From the NCBI RefSeq assembly GCF_029227915.1, contig NC_079879.1, forward strand, positions 17,792,001 to 17,856,000: 64,000 bases of DNA, in the 5' to 3' direction. Position numbers and translations under genes: made by a program. The stretch comes from Hydractinia symbiolongicarpus. Lineage: Eukaryota; Cnidaria; Hydrozoa; Anthoathecata; Hydractiniidae. Position 1 is the first letter of the stretch. Every line of letters begins with the position of its first letter. Below the pieces are notes generated by a model. It made no database searches and was not told where the DNA came from. It saw only the letters and a program-made list of their open reading frames with translations. This document shows positions 23,441 to 36,262 of this stretch, piece by piece.

Positions 23441-24289
23441 GACGCTATTTTTATAAGGATAAGCGTGGAATTGAAGTTGCCGAAATGATTTCTTGGCTGA
23501 GAAAGCTTTCACCAACTTATGGAATAAATTCAGAAGGAAAAGAAAAAAGTATATGAAATCAAGATTGAGTAGAGCAGGCTCAGGAGATTTGGAGAACCCC
23601 AAATTTTACTTATTCCATACTTACATCGGTTGGATAAGAACGTCCAACCAAGGAAAATAATATCAAATTTGTCCTCTCAAAAGACTTTGAAGGAAGATTT
23701 TGAGGGAAATGATGTTGCGGAAAATACTGCAAAATACTGCGTCAGTGATTTCAGTACGAAGAAACACATTTCCGCAACGGGTAATATCCGTTATTCCAAA
23801 AGAAAGTAAATGTAGTACCCTTTTTTGCTCTTTATAGGAAGTCACTTAAAGAGGCCTGGGAACGAAATTGACTGGTTGTAGTAATCAGCTAACGGTAATA
23901 AATATTTTGTTTCATTTAGAAAACAAAGTGTAGTGAAGTGTGATTACGGGTGACGTAGTAAAAAGTATTAGCAATTGACTTCTAACTCCGCAGGAGAAAG
24001 ACGAAAATTTGTTGTTTGGCGAACTCATTGCATCCAAATTAGATAAGGTGTTGCACAAAAACGAACTTAAAGCAGAATATAAAATTAACAATGTAATGTT
24101 CAGATACAAAAGTCTTATTGTGCTAGCTCTGGGGAACATTTCAACATCACCAAGCCTAGTTCAAACGTTAGAACTTCTGAAATAGGAAGTTCGTTGTTAT
24201 GACAGAAACCAGCAAAATGCTACTAATTATACTTACTTTTCGCAACAAATAGGGCAAAATTTTACATAATAGGTATTAAGAACAAAGCA
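23441..24289. other. no gene seen
   Basis: Only short random-looking frames. Confidence 0.35.
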
Positions 24290-25190
24290 CATCCGGTTTA
24301 TTTGAATATGTGTTTCCTTTGGTCTCGCCCGCTGAATTCGTTCCTGCTACGTATATGCTTTCATTGCCAAGCAAGAGATCCTTCTAATGAATTAAGATGG
24401 TCTTTTAGGGTATTTCTTACTTCTTTGGCATTGCCTAAAGGTCGCGAACCTGTTACACTGTTAAAGCCTCCAGAGATCCTATCGAGCTGTCGAGAGAGAG
24501 ACCAGACTTCTCCATTCCCCAGCTTTCAAGTTATCAGTTTTATCGTAGCTGCTTACGAAGCCCGAAGGGCTATAGGATGCACTACTAGTCTGCCTTAGGA
24601 AGTTGTGAACCACAATGGTAGCTTGAGCAATTAATTGTGTTACTTCACTCTTCGCGCTCGCAACAGCCTGTAGTTGACAATTTCCTGGTTTTCAGGAATG
24701 CCTTGTCCATATTGGGATCAAAACAGCCATGGTCGCAAATGAAAAGCTCTCCTACCAAAAATATGGTACATCAGTTGGATGGAGCGGTTTCTCAATGGCT
24801 TTGCATGGAGAAGGTGCATTTCTTGTTCAAAAGAATTTTGCCCCATCTGTGAATTTCTAAAAACAGCTTTCTTTATTCTATCTGTAGTTTCCAATGTCCA
24901 TCAGCCTAAAATTATAGTGCGCATCGCAAATCGCCATTAGGACTATGCTAAGATAACCCTTCTAGTTATATTACATCGAGCCAGTTTTTAAAGGCTACTT
25001 GATAGCCACATGTTTCCCATCTATCGCACCAAGAAATTGTGGAAGATCCCACAGTGGTTTGAATTTATCGGCTATCGTTACAAACTCGTTTGATGTTTGA
25101 TGTTCTCTCAAGTAGGTTCTCTTCGGTGCTTCCAAAATTGCACGGTAAGTTTCTCTAATGATCTTAACCACTGCAGCTTTGCCCATTAGG
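24290..25190 (-). pseudogene. PIF/Harbinger transposase remnant
   Basis: Minus strand. The frame 24995-25186 gives WDLPQFLGAIDGKHVAIK, the DDE_Tnp_4 first-Asp signature. Downstream in other frames come ICDAHYNFRLMDIG, traces of the PGNCQL/PENQEI region, QATIVVHNFLRQ and GEWRS, all in the family order. Stops and shifts at about 24960, 24840 and 24700 show a dead copy. The DNA-binding partner gene and terminal repeats were not found. Confidence 0.82.
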
Positions 25191-25199
25191 TATGAAAAT

Positions 25200-27780
25200 G
25201 AGATTGATTACTGACTGTTACCATAGGCTAAGTAGTGAATCTTTAAACATAGTCGCTCTGATGCAAGATTAGCTAACCGAAAGGTTGTGTCTTTTTTTGT
25301 GACGTTAGGTCCAACAACATTTAACAAATAGTAAAATGATTCCGGGGACATTTGCATGTATCTGTTTAAAAATTTTCACTCATTAAGGGAGCATCTCGAG
25401 ACAAGTCTAATAAAAAATAAGTAGAAAACGCACGTACTTGAAATAGAATTTGCGATCACCTAAACGTAATTTCTGAACTACAGTATGATATGCTCCCATA
25501 ATGCAAAAATAGTTAAAGTTTGCTCTTCGTCCATTGCTTAATGTTAATATGTAAGAACGCGTTGCTTATGCTTATCTCACTTTACGTATTCATGTATCAC
25601 GCATGCGTATATTGCTTATGATTATATTACCAGTGTGAACAAGGCTTTAAGCCATTGATAATTGTGAGTTAAAACTCCTCTACAGGATATTTAATACTCA
25701 AAAGATTCAGAGATATGATCAACCTCGTCCTCAGAGCTCTTTTTTCTTTTTCAGATAATCTCAAACGGTAAGAAGAAATAGCCCTGGCACCAGCTGGTCA
25801 TCGTCGCAAGATGATTGGGTATTAAACTTACTACTTTCGTCCAGCCGCAGATTATTTTCCGCGAGTTGTGTGACAAATAAACAAACAAAAAAATAGAAAT
25901 GGCGGCGCAGAACAACTAAACGCATGGAATTGCAGAATTGAAACTGTTTTGAAACATCTTTAAGTGCAAGAACAATAGAAACATATACAGGGGAAAATAT
26001 ACGAAAGTAGTTGGTAATAAGTATACGTATCTACATAAATCCATACAGAAAGTATTGTATACATACTTTGTCAATTCTTGCGGAACGAAGCAACCTGATT
26101 GGCTAACTAATTTTCTACCAGTTGTTTCCGTACAGAAGGAAGAGAAAAAGTTGAAATCGGATTGAAAAAGAAAATTTTCCAATCACATGATTTAAACATT
26201 ATAAGTACGCATACTCACAAGTTTTTCTCTGTACGTTTTTGTTCAAAAATTTATATATTGACAATTTGGTTAGCATATGGTGCGCCAATTGAAAATCAAG
26301 CTTTTAACATTTGCAGTTAGCTATATGAAAAGTACATGACTTTTAGCACAAGGAAGTCTCGGAAACTGAAGAACTAATACGGAAGTGTGTGTTTTAAAAG
26401 ATAAAATTATCCCTTCATTTTTGAACAGAACGGAGAGAAAAAGTTGAACTCGATTCTACTTACTTTGAAAAGAATCGGAAAAGAGATATAAAAGAAAGAT
26501 GAATTTTTGTATTTCACCAAAACGCCCTGCACTCACCCCCCTCCTTAGATGTCCTGCACTGCCCCTCAGTTTCCCTGCACTCTCCCCTTAATTTTGTAAT
26601 TTTTCTTAATCGGTTTAGCATTAGCTACCATTAGCTACCAAATTACTTTGCCAGTGTTTTGGTAGGAAAGAAAAAGCTGAACATCCTGGTTAATGCAATG
26701 CAATCTGTTAATGCTTACACCGGAAAGAAGTAACATATCCCTACGACACTGATAAGTTGTAATTCCAAGCAGTGTCGTGGGAATAGCGTGTCTCTATACC
26801 AAAATGGCTATAGCTATTCATTTTTAAACGTAAAAATAGCAACTTTAAAATGTTTTAGAGCGATCACGGTATCACTGCAGCTTAGTAAACTATGCGCATA
26901 CCTTTAAACAAAGAAAAATTTTAGTTAAAAAATTAAACAAATTGACCTTGGTTCGCAAGACAAATTTTAAAAGAATGTTTATGACATGCGTCGTAAACCA
27001 CAACTGTGGACGGGATAAACTTAAAACAATTGGTTGGCAATAATTACGATATTTTTAAACGCGTGAATGCGTCAGAAAGATCACACAAGTTCCCATAACA
27101 AACACCATATGTGGCATTGAATAAATTGGACTTTAATGTGACCATTAATTATATTTATAATGACAAGGGGAAGTCTTAACTCTGATTAAGGTGTAAAGTG
27201 TTTGTTTTTTGAAGTAAACCTTTGTCACTATAATTATGTTTTTCTCACACCATAAATGAGGTATGAGACGTCTTCCTTGCCACTGACATCCTGTTTCGAA
27301 TTTCGTTTACGGAATGCTTTTTGGCAACCAGCAAGTCAGATGATAAACAAACGGTAATCGCAAAGTGCAGGCGCTTAGAAGGTGATGGCTAGTTTGTATT
27401 GGCGAAAGTGGGCTGTCGAAATAGAGAAGAAATAAAGTTTTTTAAAGTAAATTTATGAATACCTCGGTATTTTATTCCATATTTTAGATTTTTTAATTTT
27501 TTTTAAACAAAATTAAAAAATGTTATTAGTACAATTTCTTAAAAAGATTGTTAAGATAGATAGATATTTTGTCTAAATAACATGAAAACGTTAGTTTTCA
27601 ATATAAATGTATGATGTTAAAAAAGATGGCAGAAGCAAGAAGATATCCTCATGCTTATCACCCAACACTTAACAATCACTACTCTTAAGTATAAAAAATA
27701 GTGATGTATATAATTAATAGAGAAGAAGAGTCATAATATTATTACACAAAAATATCTCGTTTTGTCAATGGTGACATTTA
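25200..27780. other. intergenic, no gene seen
   Basis: No supported ORF. Pyrimidine-rich 'ccctgcact' repeats occur near 26525-26585. Confidence 0.4.
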
Positions 27781-28330
27781 GAAGTTCCAATTCCGTAATT
27801 ACACAGGTTTGCAAGTAATATATCAATGCCCACGGTGTCAAAGGTTTTTGATAAAACCCAAATTTTTGTTATAAAGAATATCATTTTTCAATAAGTTTTA
27901 ATATAGTCTATTACACATAATTCTTTCTAAAACTTTTGAAAAACATGGGAAGACAGAGATGTAGTCGGTTACATTAGAATCATCACTGGCTTTGAAGATA
28001 GGTGAACTTAAAACTATTTTAAGTTGAACAGGAAAATTTCCAGTTTTTTTAACAACAAATTAAAAATGTGTAAAAGCGGTTTGGCAATTTACTTCAAACG
28101 TTTTTTACTACATTTGAATTTATATCATCCACTCCTGCACTTTTCTTGCTTTGCAGACATTCAAAAATCATTTTAAAGTTCTTTTAACATCAGATCAGTT
28201 TCTTTCATAGTGCTGTTGTGGGATAATTTTCGCATTTCGGAAAACGTGTTTCGCCGTAATAATATTAAAACTTTGTGTTTCTAATTTTTTTGGAAGAAAG
28301 AAAATTCTTGTCAGGGTCGCTTATATTATC
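27780..28330 (-). pseudogene. LINE reverse transcriptase remnant
   Basis: Minus-strand, scattered-frame similarity to RT: KSAGVDDINSNVV near 28130, MFSKVLERIMCNRLY near 27925, and a GF..KTFDTV.IDILLANL motif-A region near 27830. Many stops and indels are present. It is clearly older than the LINE at 0.4-2.0 kb. Confidence 0.6.
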
Positions 28331-29313
28331 GAAAGTTCTGTTACTTTCATCAAAGATGCTAAGTTAATGTAATATAATCTATAATAACAGAATATAATAG
28401 GAATATTAAACTAAAAATAATAACCTCGACCACAAGGCTTTTTCTCTTTTTGATTTCACCGTCCCGTGATAAAAAAAAAGGCACAAAGAGCCCGGGGGTC
28501 GAGGCTGATTACTGCTTTGTTTATCCACATTTCTTAGCTTGGTGATTATATCTACTGCAACTCTCTCATCATTTTCGCGTCTTGTTTCTACTTTTTTGGA
28601 TAAACCTTTCCATATCGCCATTGTTTTTGCTGAAAAATCCTCATTCGTTTATCTGATTTTATTAATTGTTTTTTTTTTTAAATGTTTAATTATGTTATTT
28701 TTTTCTTGTTAGTGTAAATGTTTTTTCAAAAGTCATGACTGAGAAACAAATCAAAAAATCATGCGCAGGATAAGTTCGCAACTGAGGAAAAACTGAATTT
28801 TCCTTTTTTCATAAAAAATATCAGAAGACGGAGGTTCCTCCCAAAAGACTCTGTGAAGGAGATACCGTTAGACGAATTTGAGAACACGCCAAAAATTATC
28901 CATCTACTTTCACCGACACGAACTAACCACCACTCGCTAAAAAGGAAAAATCTTTTTATGGATTTCCTTTGTATTTCTACTAGGATTTTATTTTGTTTTT
29001 ATATAGGTAATCAACTTGTCAAAACGATAATAATCTTTTGTTTGATTACATTGCCACAAAGTTTGCTTTTCTGTATTACTCACAACACATTCGATTACGG
29101 ACTACGCTTGATGAACTGAAAATCCGAATTTATTGAAGTTTGTATCCGTGCTCAATTCACTGTTAATGTTGTATTAGAACACTGTCTGAATCGCCATAAT
29201 GAAAAAAATCTAAACAAAGTTGAAGATTTTTCTGAAGCGATTTCGTAGCTTCAATCATAGTCATACGAAAAAAAGATAGTCTGGAAATTTCGGGCCGCCC
29301 TATTGTTTTGAGA
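28331..29313. other. no gene seen
   Basis: AT-rich. A frame at 28853-29119 looks random. Confidence 0.35.
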
Positions 29314-29317
29314 TTAA

Positions 29318-30297
29318 GGTGGTACACCACCAAATAACCTATATCGCAAAGGATTGTTTTTTCTAAAGTTAAATGATGAGGATATCATAGTAGGCGACAG
29401 TACGACAAAAGTAAGTCTAAAATTTAGTTGATTGGTTGCCATGGTTACCCGTTGCTAGGTAAAATAGGAGCAAAATATGACATTTTGCTGCTCGACGCTA
29501 AACCAAATAACTGAATAACATGCGCTATTTGAAGCGCCTTTTTGGCCGCGTATGTTTCTCAAGGGTCACGTGTAGGGATTGACCGAAACGCATTTTCGTA
29601 AGGCTGACTCGTCGCCCAGACAACTGATGCGGTATTTCTTGGAAGGAAAAAAGGCTAAAACAGGGCGAAACTGGACAAGATAACTGAAAGACAAAACTTT
29701 GATTTAAAAATCAGTTTCAGTTAAGCCCTAGGTAATATTAATGTCTTCATCCACAGAAGAAATTGTAAAGCATGTGTGCTTCGATCTTGAGAATTCTTGT
29801 TTCGCGTTGATTCCGAACTTAAACGGCAAAAAACGTGTTCAAAAATTATTTTATGGACATTCTAGACTTGTAGATCGACAAAAGGTGTACGGTAGCACTA
29901 TTTCGACCTGAAAAGCAAGTCTTTAGTCTAATTAATTACAAGCAAACTCTTACGAGTTCACTTCGAAGGGTGCATCGTTAAGACATTTTTCTGACTGCGT
30001 GTGGAACACCACATTTAATATTCATAACTGTCATATAATCTCCCAGGCGGCCTTAAAGATCATCCAGCTTTTGCAAAGCATTAAACAAGAATGCTGTCTA
30101 AAAATGCGAAAATGATTGCTATGGGCGTTGCTATGCACTTATATTTGCGGTTAGTTGGAGAAAGTGCCAGATTGCGCAATAAAAACTGAAATTTGTCACA
30201 AGAACTAATTGCCACGGTATTCTAAGGTGAATTTACTGTCAGAAAACAGGTAAAAGACAATTCTCGAAATTTAGACATTACTTGGTGGTGAACTACC
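29318..30297. mobile_element. TTAA-flanked MITE
   Basis: 980 bp bounded by TTAA on both sides (29314-29317 and 30298-30301). Terminal inverted repeats are GGTGGTACACCACCAAATAA on the left and the inverse of 'ttacttggtggtgaactacc' on the right. The left TIR start is itself a palindrome (ggtggtacaccacc). There is no ORF. A TTAA target suggests piggyBac-type mobilisation, but a TWA-type (Harbinger) reading is also possible. Confidence 0.65.
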
Positions 30298-30422
30298 TTA
30301 AACCAGAGAATTTTGCGATGGTCCGCCAACATTGCACAAAATTTAAAAATGGCCGCTCCAAGGGAAAACTTTTTGGGGGGCGAAGATCTAGGTGACTTAA
30401 ATATAACTTACGTGATAAAGTT

Positions 30423-30998
30423 TGTAAATCACAAGGAGGACTCACAAGACACAAAAACACAAAGTGCACCATCATAGCTCCACTTCAAGTTACCCCATCT
30501 ACATCACAGTTTAACCAAAAGGAAGAGAACATTCTCAAGAAGTTCCACCCACTTCAACTTAATAAGATAGTGAAAAAGTGTGCTATTAAATGCTCAAACG
30601 ACATGTGCTTACCAGAAGAAGTTAGGGCAAAATTTACATCGAAAAATTTTTCTTTCAACTCAGACAATTGCCTTCAACTTTGGAATCACCTCAAAAATAT
30701 AGAAGAATATAATGACAATGCTAAAAGTTTTTATGCTCAACACTCTGAAAATTTGCTTTCTACAAAATTTGAAGATATCACTCTTACAATTATTTTAATA
30801 ACCGAAGTTGCTAATTTCATGTTACTACATCTTTCTAATGACAACAATGTTATTCCATCCTCCAATGAGAGCACAACTGCAACTACTGCTTCAAATCTTT
30901 CAGGAAAAGAAATTAAAGTCCTACAATACTTGGTAGGTTTTATTATTCACAAGCTTTACAAGAAATACAAATATTCAAAACATAACAACATTTTTTAG
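30423..30998 (+). pseudogene. C2H2-finger protein fragment of a repeat family
   Basis: Open frame through 30570-30998 with upstream in-frame sequence VCKSQGGLTRHKNTKC from about 30423, a degenerate C2H2 finger with 'GGLTRH'. After it comes a helical region with LPEEVRAKF and a hydrophobic segment. The finger and following layout resemble cnidarian repeat-borne zinc-finger ORFs. No catalytic motif is visible and the 5' part is missing. Confidence 0.4.
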
Positions 30999-31894
30999 AA
31001 ACAATACTTGGAGGGTTTTGTTGTATCATATTCAGACCAGGAGATGCCGTACTAAAAATAGAAAAAATTCCTTATAAGGCAATTGATTACATAATCGGTT
31101 ATATCAAGATGGTAACACGGTAACGGCGTGCTGCGAAACTGAAAATCGACATACTGCGATCATAATCAAATCATCCTCTGTAGTAAACTGCTAAGACAGA
31201 CATCATTGACATTGTGATTGTAAGGTAAAGGTCCCCTTCTTCTTCTCTGCCTCCCGTGTCTGTGTTTTCCTCCTACATGCGGCTGAGATCTGTGTTCTGT
31301 CATCAAATGGGAGTGTTTACCGTGGTACGATGGTTTGTTTGGTGGTTCTGCAAAGGTAACTCCTTGTAAAAATGTCAAAAAGGGAAAAATGATGGGTTTA
31401 GTTTACTAGACTAGACCTTTATGTGGCAAGTTTCTGCCACAATTATGTAAGTTTTAACTACAAGTGGCACCATAGTTTAATGGCACTGTCGAAAAAATAT
31501 GCTTGGTCAGCGTCATTTCTAATTACAACAGTCAATTGGTCAGATAAAAAATTTTCCAAAAAATTACAAAAATACTATATTTCACAGCCATATTTTGTTA
31601 TTTGTTTTAAATGTACGCCAGCTGTATTTTTAGCCTCCATTTCAAGTTCCATTTTTGTCAATTTCATGGTTCCCATGATTTTCGCTTGTATTGCCGTATA
31701 AATGCTAAGCAGGAAAATATAGCACTGAGTAGCATAGCGCAGTCCCCCATCGAAATAACATTCGAACGTAACAACCGTAATTGGGAGGACCACTGAAAGG
31801 TAAATTGCGAATTTTGTTGTGTGTCGAAGATTGTTCGTGTATTGTTTGGTTTATTTTTTACAAATTTACCGTCTCCCGGACTCGACTTTCGCTT
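30999..31894. other. no gene seen
   Basis: Short overlapping frames on both strands with no family signal. Confidence 0.35.
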
Positions 31895-32332
31895 TTGAAA
31901 GTGAGTCGGTTGGTGATGCTAACCAATTATATTTTTAAGGATGGTCTTATAACTCTTGCATTTTATGTTGAAGACAGGGGTTCGATTCCCCTTGGAGACA
32001 ATTGTGAGCATGAGCAACATAAGCGAGTAAATGCTGCCATAGCCTCGGACCATGTGATGGAAATTGGGGAGATGGCACACTGTGCAGGCTGTTGGATGTT
32101 GCTGAAGGTTATCCAGTGGAGCGTGGACCCTAATTGGGTCTGTGTGGCTCAAAATAGGAGCATTAAATACTCTAGGATTCCCTATGTAAGCCATAGCCCC
32201 TCCCTGACATAATAGACAGGGTATATCCCTTGATATTTGTGAGATTAACCATCTATCTAATGTCGTTTTCCTACACTACAGCAGGCTGCTGAAACCCACC
32301 TTGGTGGACATTATATATATATATTTAAAATA
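31895..32332 (+). mobile_element. tRNA-derived SINE-like element
   Basis: A box-B match GGTTCGATTCC at 31979-31989, inside 'gacaggggttcgattcccc', gives a T-arm-like hairpin. An A-box-like 'gtcggttggtgatgcta' lies about 75 nt upstream. A unique body of about 300 nt follows and ends in a tatatatata tail (about 32311-32325). The A-to-B spacing is too long for a working tRNA gene. Confidence 0.5.
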
Positions 32333-33179
32333 ATTAACCAAAACATTAAACTGGACAAACATGACACGCATGATACTTTGTTTTGCGAGTTATACAATTA
32401 TTAAATGTAACCAATGTTGGCCATGCATTCTGAGCACAAGAATTTACAACGCATGACAACAAAGGTTGGTTCAACCCAGTATACCATAGCATGTGCACGT
32501 CAAACACGGTAGCCAAAAACGTTGGAAGAGAGAATTCTTTTTTTTTAGGTTGAGCCTAGCTGAATAAGTGTCCCCCTGGCACAGGCTTAAAAATTTGCCC
32601 AATGTTTATTCGGCTCATACGGTAATTACAATAATTAATTACAGAGTAATTGACAGAGTTACTAATATTTGTATGACTTAATATCCATGGATGCAGCATT
32701 GTTTGCATATATACCTTACAACTGGAGTAACATCAAATACAGCTGCATTGGTTGGAATATTATATTTTGTTTGTGAAAGTGTCAATAGATTGGCTAGGAA
32801 CTTTAATAGGGAAGGTAAAGCACTTTTTTCATCAAAAAAATAAAAAATTTGGGTGAAATTAAATTAAGCTAAAAGTAAGAAAGTGATTTGTGAAAGTTTG
32901 ACCACAAAAATAATATGCTTTGTTTAAATTGCAATGGTAATATATTATGTATAACTGGTATGTTATGTGATTGCATTTACAATATTGCAGAAAATGTATG
33001 TTGAAGATTTATTTACGGTCTGGGAATAAAAAAATTAAAAAAATGTTGAAAAAAACTTCATAAAAGAGTGCATGTTATTATTGCACGATCCTTCTGTAAA
33101 GTGACCCTTTTCATTTAGTGCAGTGATGTGTGTATAGGAATCATGTTATGTAGTGCAAATTTAGCTGCTTATTTTTGAT
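32333..33179. other. no gene seen
   Basis: AT-rich. Confidence 0.35.
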
Positions 33180-33456
33180 GAGATTAATAGGCTTTGATAA
33201 AGTGTGGATTGCATCAAATTCAGTTTTTTTAGTAAATTTGGTCCTTGAAAAAAGAATTTTGGTAGATAATTTTCCCGTATTAAGAAACAATCCATACACA
33301 TCAAATTCAGTTGTTTTAGTAAGAAAAAAACATTTAGGGAGATAATTTACCCGCATTAAGAAGCAATCCATACATATGAAATACAGTTGTTTTAGTAAAG
33401 TCGTCCTTTGAAAATAAACATTTAGGGAGATAATTTACCACAATCCATACACATAA
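33180..33456. repeat. degenerate tandem array (about 70-100-bp unit)
   Basis: Repeated blocks 'aattcagttgttttagtaa', 'cattta-gggagataatttaccc' and 'attaagaa(g/a)caatccataca' occur about three times. The array is broken by the MITE at 33457-34090 and resumes after it. Confidence 0.65.
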
Positions 33457-34090
33457 AGCCGAATTTCTACTATGCGTTCCAAAACGCGCTGAGCGTGGCT
33501 GGTATTGTTATTTCAGTCACAAACCCGCTCGTCGACTCTACTTCGACTTTCACGCGCGTCTTCAAAGCGCTATCCAATTAAAATGCCACGTGATGTGAAC
33601 AACTTTTTGCAAAAACCCATCAAAACAATCATTTTTCTCATCTTTGTTTCATTTTCTGTAATCAAAGGAGCAAACCAATATAAAACAGTTTAAATTTAGT
33701 TGGTGACATACGAAACTACTGAAATGAATTGACTGTCATACAATTTCAGATCTTGAAGGAGAACATTGAATTCTCCCTTTAGTTTTCGTTCTTAATACAG
33801 CCATCTTATCCAAAACGTTTTTGCATACTTCATTGTTTTCTTTTCTTTTTCTTCATTCAGCAATAAGAATAGTTTGAGAAAATTTATTTTCCTAAACAGC
33901 AATAATTTTTTACTTTGAACGTTCATGTTTTTACATATATTTGTCGAGTAAAAGTGTACGCGCATTTTTGCTGCTTTTGACAAGTGGAAATCAAAAAGTA
34001 ACATTCAAAGCGGATTTATAAGCGGCTATTGTTTTAAACAATAGCCGCCTACGCTCAGCGCGTTTTAGACCGCTTGGTGGAAAATCGCCT
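33457..34090. mobile_element. PIF/Harbinger-type MITE with TAA target duplication
   Basis: 634 bp flanked by TAA (33454-33456 and 34091-34093). Imperfect TIRs of about 50 bp: left AGCCGAATTTCTACTATGCG..., right (inverted) AGGCGATTTTCCACCAAGCG.... Both then run into the shared block AAAACGCGCTGAGCGT. There is no transposase. A 3-bp TAA duplication fits PIF/Harbinger. Confidence 0.8.
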
Positions 34091-34093
34091 TAA

Positions 34094-34365
34094 AATACAG
34101 TTGTTTTAGTAAATTTAGGTACTGAAAACACATTTTCCGAGGAAAAAGTTCGGAATCGAATACTAGACCATGATACCGTTCGTAATTCGCACTCCGTTTG
34201 TCTTGTTTTGTTGAATTTAGGTACTGAAAACACATTTTCTAAGGAAAAAGTTCGGAATCGAATACTAGACCATGATACCGTTCGTAATTCGCACTCCGTT
34301 TGTCTTGTTTTGTTGAATTTAGGTACTGAAAACACATTTTCCGAGGAAAAAGTTCGGAATCGAAT
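34094..34365. repeat. 102-bp tandem repeat, about 2.6 copies
   Basis: 'aatttaggtactgaaaacac' recurs at 34112, 34214 and 34316, an exact 102-bp period. The period is a multiple of three, so a minus-strand frame appears as a 34-residue repeat ORF. It is more likely a non-coding minisatellite. Confidence 0.85.
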
Positions 34366-34739
34366 GCATTTGTAGTGTGCACCTCGTTTAGACCAAAAAC
34401 GTTTCGTTGATGTTCTCAACTTAAAATATAAGTTAGTTTATTCAGATTTGGAGCTGGGTTGTGGCATATAGAAATTAAATACCCAGCTTATATTTTTACT
34501 CAATACTCAATAGTGTTTTAGTTCAAATTTAGCAAAAAATAATTTTTTTAGAAAACTGAATTTATTTACTTCTTATCCAACTGAAGGCGAGTAAAACACA
34601 AGAAGAAAAGTTTGTAGAGAAGCGTATATTTCTAATTCTACGTAAAATTTCCAAAAACTGTCTTGCTGTTGATTCGATCAGTTTTCGTTCTCCAGAAACA
34701 ATTCTTTGTCGTTTGTGAAACTATGTTCTTTCGATGGGT

Positions 34740-34990
34740 GAATGAAAAACTGCAGATAGGATAGGAATGAGAAGCTGTTAAACTGTTCACAAATCGACGT
34801 ATTCACGACCGCCTGCAGTGGTACACTCGCGAGCTTTTTGCGCTATAGCGGAAAATACAGTTAAATGGAAACGAGCCTTAATGGGTGTACTCGTGAAAAA
34901 CATCATGAAAGAAGTGTGTGTGTTGGTGAAACCCGAGTCTCTGTTCTTGACGTATTCGCTTAAACCGCATGCATGATCATAGAACACTAA
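34740..34990 (-). pseudogene. partial second copy of the cysteine-cluster gene's 3' exon
   Basis: Encodes FYDHACGLSEYVKNRDSGF and then diverges by frameshift, matching LFYNHACSLSEYVKNRESGF of the 35472-35935 piece about 0.8 kb away on the same strand. A decayed tandem duplicate or a second element copy. Confidence 0.6.
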
Positions 34991-35471
34991 TGGGGCCTCT
35001 TCTTTAAAAATATCCAGTCATTCCACTATGTTCAAAAAATCGAGCTATTAAAATTGAAACTGGAATTTACGTACAAAACGTCTTTTTTCTGCAAAATATA
35101 CTTTAAAGAAAAAAACCCTTCACGTTCCGCAATTTTGCGTGAAAAAGCCGTTCGCGAATGGGTCATAAAAGAGAAGAATTTACCGTGTGCACACTTGACT
35201 GTTCTCTTTCGTTGTATTTAGGACTGAAAAGCAAAATTCAGAATTAAATCTTTCTAAAAGAAGTCGTGTCAAAGATATTCTTTGGTATACACGCTGAGGC
35301 CTATCTTTTTCATTAAATTAAGGACTGAAAAAAAAATTTTTAAACAAAATCTTTTGAAGCGAAGTCGTTCATGTTGTTTTAGCAATAGGGAAAGAAATAA
35401 CAAGGTAAATCCGAAATTGAGAAGGACGGAACCTTCTTTTTTTATTCCAGGTACATGTTATATTGTTATTT

Positions 35472-35935
35472 TCATTCACTACCAAGACGAGCAATTTTTG
35501 AACGCCTTTCAAAGTTTTCTAATCGGGACATGTTCCATTGGTAAATAAAAAATTGGAGATAAAACATGAAGTGAGTCTGACTCATCAGTTTAACGGGAGA
35601 CTTAATACGTTGGATGTAAGCATTAAATTGTTCACATATAGATGTGTTCGCAGATGAAAAACCATGGATGCCATTTGATCGAAAAGCGGAAGTGCATTTG
35701 TGTGTATAACCGTGAAATAAATCGTGATAAAATCTAGTGTTTTGAAAGAATCCAGATTCACGATTTTTAACGTATTCGCTGAGGCTGCAAGCGTGATTGT
35801 AGAAAAGAACAGACGGAGCGACTTCAGCATGTGTATACAGTGAAGCATTCACATCTTTACGTCCTTCACTGCCAGGAATTACATGGAAGCCGAAACAGTG
35901 TCCATGCAATGGACAAAACGAACGTCATCCCACTC
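35472..35935 (-). pseudogene. cysteine-cluster gene, C-terminal piece
   Basis: Frame 35472-35909 with HGHCFGFHVIPGSEGRKDV, FFQNTRFYHDLFHGYTHKC and ICEQFNAYIQRIKS, and a natural stop at 35472. Homologous context upstream (EWDDV) sits in another frame, so a frameshift lies near 35910-35935. His/Cys-rich text suggests metal binding or a degenerate nuclease-like fold. Confidence 0.6.
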
Positions 35936-35967
35936 TTCGAGACTTGTGGGAATACTTTATTGCATAT

Positions 35968-36262
35968 CTATGTTGGCACATCATCGTAATTCGCAACACT
36001 CTTGCTGCTGTCCTTGTCAATGGTGAACTTTCTCATGGACCTGATTTGTCTGCCGTGATTGGTAAAGTAAAGTGCACGTCCGTACTTCGCAGGGTTATAA
36101 GAGTGCTCGATCGCAGCAGGTGACTCAGGAGGTATGTTATTACTGTGTATGGATTTTACGAACAACGCTAAATACAGTAACAGTTCCAACAAATCGTCCG
36201 ATGGTAACCCATTAGGTAGTTGCTGTGCTGACGAAATTATGGCATCTGTTACAGCTCGATAA
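35968..36262 (-). pseudogene. cysteine-cluster gene, middle piece
   Basis: Frame containing AVTDAIISSAQQLPNGL, then LLYLALFVKSIHSN and YGRALYFTNHGRQIRSMRKF, ending at a TAG at 35968. It follows the 36249-37076 piece in a shifted frame. Confidence 0.55.

Noticed and set aside
31979-31989. Possible tRNA gene at the box-B match
   Set aside because: No full cloverleaf and the A/B box spacing is wrong; better read as SINE.
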